From assembly GCA_024696005.1 (NCBI GenBank), contig JAILHF010000049.1, positions 29,400 through 93,399 on the forward strand: a DNA stretch of 64,000 nt. Reading direction: 5' to 3'. Made by a program: the position numbers and the translations under genes. Within the stretch, counting starts at the first letter, position 1. Every line of letters starts with the position of its first letter. Source of the stretch: Lachnospiraceae bacterium. Its GTDB lineage: Bacteria; Bacillota; Clostridia; Lachnospirales; Lachnospiraceae. Of this stretch, positions 58,416-64,000 are shown in pieces. The notes beneath the pieces were generated by a model. The model had not been told where the DNA came from. It saw only the letters and a list, made by a program, of their open reading frames with translations, and ran no database searches.

Positions 58416-59411
58416 ATGAAAAGAGTTCTCATATGGATCTCTGTGATCGCATTGGTTTTATGTGCATGCGGCAAAAACACATCCCCCACGGTATTTACAG
58501 TGGGGGATTCTGTTGTATCTGCGGAAGACTACGCCCTGTACGCGGTGCAGTATCTCAGCGTGTTTGAAACGGACGGCGAGATCGATGCCGCAAAACAGAA
58601 CGAGATCCTCGGTCAGATCACGGATCAGGCAAGGCTCGAGTTTGTCGAATACGAGCTTGCAAAGACGAAGGGGATCACCCTCACGGCCGAAGAGGAAAAG
58701 AAGGCCGAAAGCAATACCGACATGTTCATGAACGCGTTTCCCGACGGCTTTCTGAAGAAGTACGGGATCAGCCGGGACTGCGTGAACCGCGCGATGCTCA
58801 GGGAGGAGTACGTTTCGAAGCTGACGGATCAGGCGGTTTCGGACATGGCGGACGAAATGTACGAAAGTGTCAAAGAAAGCTATGCCGATAAGAACTTTTA
58901 TCAGGTGTATTATCTTCTGTTCCCGTCGATCCGTTACGGGGCGGACGGCCAGCCGATGCGGGAAGACGACGGTTCCTACATGACACTGACGCCCGAAGAG
59001 CTCGAGATCGAGCGCGAACAGGCCGAGAAATGCCTGCAGCGCGCAAGATCCGGCGAAAAGCTGGAAGACCTTGCCGTGGAATACGGCATTGCCGCGATCT
59101 CCGGCGAGCAGAAGGGCATGAGCGGGAGTTATGCCCCCGCGATCGAGGATGCGATCAATGGTCTGAAGACCGGCGACATCTCGGATATCGTCGAGACGGA
59201 AGCCGGCATGATGATCATCCGCATGGACGCGGAAAACGACGAGACGATCCGCGAGGAAGCGCTGCGCTATGCGGCAAAGGACAAGGCGAAAGAGAGCCTT
59301 TCGACACTGCAGCAGCAGTGGATCTCGCAATCCGGAGTGGATAAGGTGTCGATGAACGAAGACGCCGTGAAGCTTGACCTGAAAGCCATGAAGGCTGATC
59401 TGACAAAATGA
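58416..59411 (+). CDS. PpiC/SurA/PrsA-like peptidyl-prolyl isomerase lipoprotein
   Basis: The product has 331 residues, with AAGGA before the start. The lipobox LVLCAC puts the lipidated Cys near residue 18. The N-terminal part is a SurA-type helical region (SAEDYALYAVQYLSVFETDGEIDAAKQNEILGQITDQARLEFVEYELAKTKGI). The parvulin-like domain (about residues 160-290) has QVYYLLFPSI, KCLQRARSGEKLEDLAVEYGI and MSGSYAPAIEDAINGLKTGDISDIVETEAGMMIIRMD. It should help fold exported proteins at the membrane surface. Its place in a sugar importer operon, two bases after the permease, suggests a client such as the abundant binding lipoprotein. It overlaps yesL by four bases. Confidence 0.85.
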   Translation: MKRVLIWISVIALVLCACGKNTSPTVFTVGDSVVSAEDYALYAVQYLSVFETDGEIDAAKQNEILGQITDQARLEFVEYELAKTKGITLTAEEEKKAESNTDMFMNAFPDGFLKKYGISRDCVNRAMLREEYVSKLTDQAVSDMADEMYESVKESYADKNFYQVYYLLFPSIRYGADGQPMREDDGSYMTLTPEELEIEREQAEKCLQRARSGEKLEDLAVEYGIAAISGEQKGMSGSYAPAIEDAINGLKTGDISDIVETEAGMMIIRMDAENDETIREEALRYAAKDKAKESLSTLQQQWISQSGVDKVSMNEDAVKLDLKAMKADLTK

Positions 59412-60064
59412 GTGAAGTGAATGACAAGCCGTCCCGCCTGGTAAGGGCTCTGGGCGTATTCGGCGACCTTTTTGAACTGAATGTTCTGTTTGTGCTGAGT
59501 TGCATTCCGGTCATCACGATCGGTGCAGCTCTTACTTCCTTATACACGGTAACGCTCCGGATGGTGCGTCACGAAGACGGCAGCATCCGGAAGCAGTATT
59601 TTTCGGCGTTCAAGAGCAATTTCAAACGCGCGACCGGCTACTGGCTGCTGTTTCTGGCCGCATCCTTCGTGATCTGGGTCGAGATGATCTATGCCCTGAA
59701 TTTCGAGGGAACGATGCCGCAGTTCTATATGGTATTTATCATCGTTGAGCTGGTCTTTCTTTCCATGGTCCTGGCTTTTCTCTTCCCGCTCACCGCGCGC
59801 TACGAGAACAGCTTCTGGGGAACGATACGCAATTCCTTTCTTCTTTCCGTCAGCAACATGGGAAGCTGGATCAAGATCGCGCTGGCCTGGGGCGTTCCTC
59901 TGGGCGTGACGATCTACCGTCCTTTCATCTTTTTCTACACCTGGTATCTCTGGCTTTTCATCATCTTCGGCCTCATCGCCTGGGGCACTGCGCATACGGT
60001 CAATAAAGTATTCAAGCGCATCGAGAAGAAAAAGCCCGCGGAAGAAAGCTCCGAAGAAGAGTAA
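59408..60064 (+). CDS. yesL: YesL family (DUF624) membrane protein
   Basis: The product has 218 residues with about five membrane helices (near residues 18-45, 75-95, 105-125, 150-168 and 172-195). The N-terminal FGDLFELNVLFVLSCIPVITIGAALTSLYTVTLRMVR is the DUF624 signature. YesL proteins occur with YesM/YesN and sugar ABC importers and are assumed to be accessory; no biochemical role is established to my knowledge. The start overlaps the PpiC-like stop codon by ATGA. The C-terminal tail is charged (KRIEKKKPAEESSEEE). It is the last gene of the second importer operon. Confidence 0.9.
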   Translation: MSEVNDKPSRLVRALGVFGDLFELNVLFVLSCIPVITIGAALTSLYTVTLRMVRHEDGSIRKQYFSAFKSNFKRATGYWLLFLAASFVIWVEMIYALNFEGTMPQFYMVFIIVELVFLSMVLAFLFPLTARYENSFWGTIRNSFLLSVSNMGSWIKIALAWGVPLGVTIYRPFIFFYTWYLWLFIIFGLIAWGTAHTVNKVFKRIEKKKPAEESSEEE

Positions 60065-60169
60065 GCTCATCAATATTCCGCAAATCCCATAAAAATACTT
60101 TGTTTCCGACGTATCTCTTTTGTAAGTGAAGTGTACCTTTTTTGCAGTACACAAGGGGAGGGAAAAATT

Positions 60170-61225
60170 ATGAAGAAGAAAAGCATTTGCGGATTACTTT
60201 TGACAGGCATCCTGCTTCTGGGCGGTTGCGGCAACGCGGGCGCGACCTACAGGGAAAGCCCTGCGATGGCAACGGATGCGGCAACGAACGGTGCTTATTA
60301 CGGCGACATGGAAGAATCTGCCATGGAGGATTACGGAATGGGCATGGGCGGCGCGGAAGCGCCGATGGCGCCGGAAGTGGGCGAGAGCGGAGAGACCGCG
60401 GCACAGAACAACCGCAAGCTCATCCGCAACGTGAACCTGAGCGTCGAGACCAAGACCTTTGACGAGCTGATGAACCTGCTGGACCAGCGCGTAAAGGGCG
60501 CCGGCGGTTATGTCGAGAACGGCTACAGCTATAACGGCAGCAACTTCCAGGGCGGAGAGAGCGTGCGCAACGCCACGCTGACGATCCGCATCCCGGCGGA
60601 CAAGCTGGACGGCTTTCTGAGCGAGCTGGCGACCGTCGCCAATATCGTGACCAAAAACGAAAATGTCAGCGATGTGACGCTTACCTATGTGGATCTGGAA
60701 AGCCACCGCAAGGTGCTCCGCGCCGAAGAGACCAGTCTTCTGGAGATGATGGAAAAGGTTGAAACGATCGAAGACATGATCGCGCTCGAGAGCAGGTTGT
60801 CCGATGTCCGTTACCAGCTGGAAAGCATGGAGAGCCAGCTCCGTACCTATGACAATCTGGTGGATTATGCAACGCTCACGATCAGCATCACCGAGGTGAA
60901 GGAACTGACGCCTGTTGCGGAGCAGACCGCGACAGAGCGCATGGGCAGCGGCTTTGTATCGAGCTTAAAGAGCCTGGGACGCGGCCTTCAGAACTTCGGC
61001 GTGGGCTTTGTGATCAACCTGCCTTATCTGGTATTCTGGGGCGTGATCATCCTGGTGATCTTCCTGATCGTGCGCGGCATCATCCGCTCCGGCGAGAAGA
61101 AGAGAAGGAAGAAGTACGAAGCCCTTACCGCAAGCGCCTCTGAAGAAAAAAAGAGCGAAAGCATCGTGAAAAAAGAAGAGACAAAGCCCGAAGACACAGC
61201 CAAAAGCGAAGAGAAAAAACCTTGA
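60170..61225 (+). CDS. DUF4349 lipoprotein
   Basis: The start at 60170 follows GGGGAGGG and gives 351 residues. The lipobox LLGGC lies near residue 18. The signature of DUF4349 follows: NRKLIRNVNLSVETKTFDELMNLLDQRVKGAGGYVEN, then VRNATLTIRIPADKLDGFLSEL and a coiled-coil (EETSLLEMMEKVETIEDMIALESRLSDVRYQLESMESQL). A membrane helix near residues 293-318 and a Lys/Glu-rich cytoplasmic tail end the protein. It therefore spans the membrane with a large external domain. The function is unknown; the family is often seen in envelope stress settings. A GTGTAC/GTACAC hairpin lies just before its ribosome binding site. Confidence 0.9.
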   Translation: MKKKSICGLLLTGILLLGGCGNAGATYRESPAMATDAATNGAYYGDMEESAMEDYGMGMGGAEAPMAPEVGESGETAAQNNRKLIRNVNLSVETKTFDELMNLLDQRVKGAGGYVENGYSYNGSNFQGGESVRNATLTIRIPADKLDGFLSELATVANIVTKNENVSDVTLTYVDLESHRKVLRAEETSLLEMMEKVETIEDMIALESRLSDVRYQLESMESQLRTYDNLVDYATLTISITEVKELTPVAEQTATERMGSGFVSSLKSLGRGLQNFGVGFVINLPYLVFWGVIILVIFLIVRGIIRSGEKKRRKKYEALTASASEEKKSESIVKKEETKPEDTAKSEEKKP

Positions 61226-61330
61226 AAAAACGCCCTTCCTGTGATACCATAGAATGCGCGGTGTTTTATTCGAAAGGGAATAGTGCCCGCCGGGAAATGG
61301 GGATATGACAGGAAGGGGAAGGTATAAGCC

Positions 61331-61942
61331 ATGGTAGATGTGAACCAGATCATGTTCGATCTGATCAGAAAGAGCAATTCCGTTCCTACTTCCAGAGTGA
61401 ACGAGATCGAAGAGGTTGTTGATACCGGCTTGGAAAAGACGGAAGACAACGTTCAGAAGATCGCGATCGAATATCTGGAAGAAAAGGGCTACGCCAAGTC
61501 CGTTCAGAACATGGACATGGCGAAGAAGCACGTAAACGAAAGCAGTGCTTACTATGACACGGTACACGTGCGCAGGACCCGCCGGATGGAGCAGGATCTG
61601 CTGTCGGAGGCAGAGCCCGAGGATCTGGAAAAGCTCAAGGATGTCTGCCTGCTGGATAACCTGATCAAAGTCAACAGCCGGCTGGAATCGCTGGCAATGC
61701 GCCGCTACGAATATGCGGTAGAGGTTGTGGACGAGATCCAGCTCGACAGCGAAAAGTCCGGAGGCACGCTGGTGGAATTCGTATCCTTCCAGACTCTGCT
61801 GAACCGTTACGCAGCACAGGGCTTCCATGTGGTAACAGTGACCACGCGCGAGGTTCCCAACGGCGGCAAGCTGATGATGGCAGGCTTTTCTTCCACCAAA
61901 AAGCAGACAGTGGTTGTTTTTGAAAGAGCTGTCGAATCCTGA
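61331..61942 (+). CDS. Conserved-looking hypothetical protein with DUF4177-like C-terminal part
   Basis: The product has 203 residues with no signal peptide or membrane segment. The N-terminal two thirds is helical and charged (MVDVNQIMFDLIRKSNSVPTSRVNEIEEVVDTGLEKTEDNVQKI, then EEKGYAKSVQNMDMAKKHVNESSAYYDTVHVRRTRRMEQDLL). The last 60 residues (TLVEFVSFQTLLNRYAAQGFHVVTVTTREVPNGGKLMMAG) resemble the short DUF4177 fold. It is monocistronic, with a strong terminator after it. A weak promoter (TTGAAA, 17 bases, TACCAT) lies at about 61223-61251. No role can be assigned. Confidence 0.6.
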   Translation: MVDVNQIMFDLIRKSNSVPTSRVNEIEEVVDTGLEKTEDNVQKIAIEYLEEKGYAKSVQNMDMAKKHVNESSAYYDTVHVRRTRRMEQDLLSEAEPEDLEKLKDVCLLDNLIKVNSRLESLAMRRYEYAVEVVDEIQLDSEKSGGTLVEFVSFQTLLNRYAAQGFHVVTVTTREVPNGGKLMMAGFSSTKKQTVVVFERAVES

Positions 61943-61963
61943 AAACCATACAGACCAATATCC

Positions 61964-61998
61964 GAGACAGGGGGATGAACAACCCCTGTCTCTTTTTT
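61964..61998 (+). terminator. Intrinsic terminator
   Basis: GAGACAGGGG (61964-61973) pairs with CCCCTGTCTC (61983-61992) and is followed by six T residues. It lies just before the fumarase gene's ribosome binding site. Confidence 0.92.
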
Positions 61999-62009
61999 AA
62001 GGAGTAAAT

Positions 62010-62852
62010 ATGCGTAGTATCAAAGCGGAAGACATCACAGCAGCGATCAAAGAGATGTGCATCGAGGCTAATTACGGACTGAGCGCCGACATGTGCGGGG
62101 CCCTGGACAAAGCGGCGCAGAACGAAAGCTCTGCACTGGGGCGCAGCGTGCTGGGACAGCTGCAGGAAAACCTGCGCATTGCGAAGGAAGAGCTGATCCC
62201 GATCTGTCAGGACACCGGCATGGCCGTGGTCTTTGCCGAGGTGGGACAGGACGTGCATGTCGAGGGCGGCTGGATCGAAGACGCCATCAACGAAGGCGTG
62301 CGTCAGGGCTATACCGAAGGTTATCTTCGCAAATCCGTTGTGGGCGATCCGATCGAGCGCGTGAACACAAAGGACAACACGCCTGCCGTGATCCATTATT
62401 TCATGGTTCCCGGCGATGGTCTGAAACTGACGCTTGCGCCGAAGGGCTTCGGAAGCGAGAACATGAGCCGCGTGTTCATGCTCAAACCCGCGGACGGCAG
62501 GGACGGGATCGTGAAAGCCGTGATCGGCGCGGTGAAGGATGCCGGCCCGAACGCATGCCCGCCCATGGTCGTGGGAGTGGGCATCGGCGGGACCTTTGAA
62601 AAATGCGCGCTGCTGGCGAAACTTGCGCTGACACGCGATATCGGAAAAGGCTCGGAGAAAGAGCACATCCGCGCGCTGGAGGAAGAGATCCTGCGCGGGA
62701 TCAACGAAAGCGGCATCGGGCCGGCGGGTCTCGGCGGCAGCACCACTGCTTTTGCGGTTAATATCGAAAGCTATGCAACACACATCGCCGGAATGCCGGT
62801 GGCAGTCAACATCTGCTGTCACGTGAACCGGCACGCAAGCAGAAAACTGTAA
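62010..62852 (+). CDS. Class I fumarate hydratase, alpha subunit
   Basis: The product has 280 residues, the length of the separate alpha subunit of two-subunit class I fumarases (TtdA-like). The three iron-sulfur ligand Cys are visible: ICQDTGMAVVF near residue 68, NACPPMVVGVGIGG near residue 188 and ICCHVNRH near residue 271. It carries an oxygen-sensitive [4Fe-4S] cluster and acts on fumarate/malate or tartrate. The beta subunit follows after 53 bases. AAGGAG precedes the start. L(+)-tartrate dehydratase is the main alternative; fumarase is more likely in an anaerobe. Confidence 0.93.
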   Translation: MRSIKAEDITAAIKEMCIEANYGLSADMCGALDKAAQNESSALGRSVLGQLQENLRIAKEELIPICQDTGMAVVFAEVGQDVHVEGGWIEDAINEGVRQGYTEGYLRKSVVGDPIERVNTKDNTPAVIHYFMVPGDGLKLTLAPKGFGSENMSRVFMLKPADGRDGIVKAVIGAVKDAGPNACPPMVVGVGIGGTFEKCALLAKLALTRDIGKGSEKEHIRALEEEILRGINESGIGPAGLGGSTTAFAVNIESYATHIAGMPVAVNICCHVNRHASRKL

Positions 62853-62905
62853 AAGCTGTATCAGAAAATACGAAAGGGCCGGAAAGCCCGGAATAAGAGG
62901 CGTAT

Positions 62906-63442
62906 ATGGAATATCATTTGCAGGCACCGTTTAAGGAAGAGGATCTGAAGAAGCTGCGCGCGGGAGATCTGGTTTATGTGAGCGGCACGATCTATGTTGC
63001 GAGAGATGCCGCGCACAAGCGCATGCAGGAAGCCCTGGATGCCGGAAAAGAACTGCCTTTCGCGATAAAAGGTGAGACCATCTATTACATGGGGCCTTCG
63101 CCTGCGCGGGAAGGAAGACCCATCGGTTCGGCAGGTCCCACCACGGCAAGCCGCATGGATAAATACACACCGACACTGCTGGATCTGGGCCTGAAAGCGA
63201 TGATCGGAAAAGGAAAGCGCTCGCAGGAAGTAAAGGATGCGATGCTCAGAAACGGCGCGGTCTATTTCGCGGCGGTCGGCGGAGCGGGCGCGCTTTTGTC
63301 AAAAGCGATCTGTTCTTCGGAAGTGCTCGCGTACGAGGATCTGGGCGCGGAAGCGCTGCGCAGGCTGACGGTAAAGGACTTTCCGACGATCGTTGTGATC
63401 GATACGGAAGGGAAAGATCTTTATAAGGAAGTTTGTCCTTAA
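62906..63442 (+). CDS. Class I fumarate hydratase, beta subunit
   Basis: The product has 178 residues. The TtdB/FumA C-terminal domain motifs are clear: LQAPFKEEDLKKLRAGDLVYVSGTIYVARDAAHKRM, then MGPSPAREGRPIGSAGPTTASRMDKYTPTLLDLGLKAMIGKGKRS and FPTIVVIDTEGKDLY. Together with the alpha subunit it forms the active hydro-lyase. It ends before a promoter and a tRNA gene. Length and motif order match the anaerobe-type separate subunit rather than a fused enzyme. Confidence 0.93.
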   Translation: MEYHLQAPFKEEDLKKLRAGDLVYVSGTIYVARDAAHKRMQEALDAGKELPFAIKGETIYYMGPSPAREGRPIGSAGPTTASRMDKYTPTLLDLGLKAMIGKGKRSQEVKDAMLRNGAVYFAAVGGAGALLSKAICSSEVLAYEDLGAEALRRLTVKDFPTIVVIDTEGKDLYKEVCP

Positions 63443-63485
63443 TGCAGGCCGGACAGGCCGCACACAGGGAACTGCGAGAAAAGTC

Positions 63486-63514
63486 TTGACATTTGGAAAA
63501 GAATTTCCTATAAT
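63486..63514 (+). promoter_or_regulatory. Perfect consensus promoter of the tRNA-Ser gene
   Basis: TTGACA (63486-63491), a 17-base spacer and TATAAT (63509-63514), about 40 bases upstream of the tRNA. Confidence 0.93.
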
Positions 63515-63557
63515 AACATTTGCGTTTGACGCGAAAAGAATATGTTTCATGTAATTC

Positions 63558-63645
63558 GGAGAAGTACTCAAGAGGCCGAAGAGGCGCCCCTGCTAAGGGT
63601 GTAGGTCGGGTAACCGGCGCGAGGGTTCAAATCCCTCCTTCTCCG
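63558..63645 (+). tRNA. tRNA-Ser (anticodon GCU)
   Basis: Acceptor arms GGAGAAG (63558-63564) and CTTCTCC (63638-63644) pair. The anticodon GCT is at 63592-63594 in the loop CTGCTAA between CGCCC and GGGTG. The long variable arm (GTAGGTCGGGTAACCGGCGC) and the T arm with GGTTCAAATCC are typical of serine tRNAs. No CCA is encoded. Confidence 0.95.
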
Positions 63646-63648
63646 CTG

Positions 63649-63671
63649 GGCAGCGAAAAAGCTGCCTTTTG
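63649..63671 (+). terminator. Intrinsic terminator after tRNA-Ser
   Basis: GGCAGC (63649-63654) pairs with GCTGCC (63661-63666) around GAAAAA and is followed by TTTTG. Confidence 0.85.
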
Positions 63672-63797
63672 TATTCTAAGGGACGGATTTACATAAGTTT
63701 CTTCCTATTATATATAGGTACAAAGAATACAAAAAACCACTATATATAGTCCTACGAAAAACACTGAAAAATTTTGTGAAAAAAACAGAAAAAAGTG

Positions 63798-63826
63798 TTG
63801 ACAGAGGAAATGCAAAGTGGTAATAT
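63798..63826 (+). promoter_or_regulatory. Strong promoter, probably of an rRNA operon
   Basis: TTGACA (63798-63803), a 17-base spacer and TAATAT (63821-63826). Confidence 0.7.
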
Positions 63827-63832
63827 CTAAAA

Positions 63833-64000
63833 GTCGCACGCGAGAGGGAAACAAAGCGGAGCGGCACAGAACCTTGATAAATAAACAGCTATCCAACCCC
63901 GAAGATTTTCTACGCTGCAATTGAGCAGGGCGGATCGCAAAAGCGGATGTGACGCGTGCTTGCACGCAGGAACAGGCGATTTTGCGAGACGATTCGGCGA
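63833..64000 (+). ncRNA. Probable 5' leader of an rRNA operon (continues outside window)
   Basis: No reading frame fits. The sequence contains CACAGAACCTTGATAAATAA, which resembles the leader and spacer sequence before 16S rRNA in clostridia, and ends in G+C-rich, highly structured sequence. No 16S start is reached. The neighbouring tRNA gene and strong promoter fit this reading, which remains an inference. Confidence 0.45.

Noticed and set aside
1..64000. Prophage, integrative element or insertion sequence
   Set aside because: No integrase, transposase, phage structural or conjugation gene was found. The only mobile-looking items are short non-coding repeats.

Overview
The window reads as a chromosomal stretch of an anaerobic Gram-positive Clostridia, most likely a gut or rumen Lachnospiraceae. 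The grounds are AGGAGG-type ribosome binding sites, consensus sigma-A promoters, roughly half G+C, a YesM/YesN-type sensor and AraC regulator pair beside sugar ABC importers that lack their own ATPase, a two-subunit class I fumarase, BlaI/PadR/LytTR regulators, and genes for xylo-oligosaccharide use. The genus is inference. No phage, transposase or CRISPR-Cas genes were seen.

Layout. 0-5.6 kb: signalling and regulation, with an HD-GYP fragment, a DUF7010-LytTR-DUF3021 operon, a BlaI/BlaR1-like pair behind two clear operators, and a GGDEF protein that carries a C-terminal ribbon-helix-helix DNA-binding tail and has a perfect inverted repeat at its promoter. 5.6-12.4 kb: one 2241-residue secreted repeat protein. 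12.4-18 kb: three consecutive transcription units (phosphodiesterase plus kinase-GNAT fusion; methyltransferase plus RsgA-type GTPase; CD3324-like plus DUF1062). Each has a promoter, a short leader ORF and an RNA hairpin or terminator before the first gene. The third is a textbook-like ErmC-style translational attenuator. I read the block as a possible antibiotic- or translation-stress-responsive island. 18-19.3 kb: two arrays holding nine copies of a 38-39 nt hairpin repeat, flanking a DUF2441 gene. 19.3-35.7 kb: serine hydrolase, lipoprotein, an orphan and probably truncated GspF, an EAL phosphodiesterase, MnmG, HU, a PadR envelope-stress operon, a YbjN-like protein next to a large soluble AAA+/M41 protease, and tRNA modification genes trmL and trmO with a HAD phosphatase.

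35.9-60 kb is a xylan/xylo-oligosaccharide locus: xylulokinase, a carboxylesterase-GH43-CBM fusion, a FucI/AraA-like isomerase, GH3, a two-component system, two ABC importers without ATPases, an additional LplA-like binding lipoprotein, GH8 reducing-end xylose-releasing exo-oligoxylanase, a PpiC-type lipoprotein and YesL. The enzymes lack signal peptides. The picture is therefore uptake of decorated oligosaccharides by lipoprotein-dependent importers, trimming in the cytoplasm from both ends, removal of acyl groups, isomerisation and phosphorylation. 60-63.4 kb: a DUF4349 lipoprotein, an unknown protein and fumarase alpha/beta. The right edge has tRNA-Ser(GCU) behind a perfect promoter, then a strong promoter and leader that look like the start of an rRNA operon.
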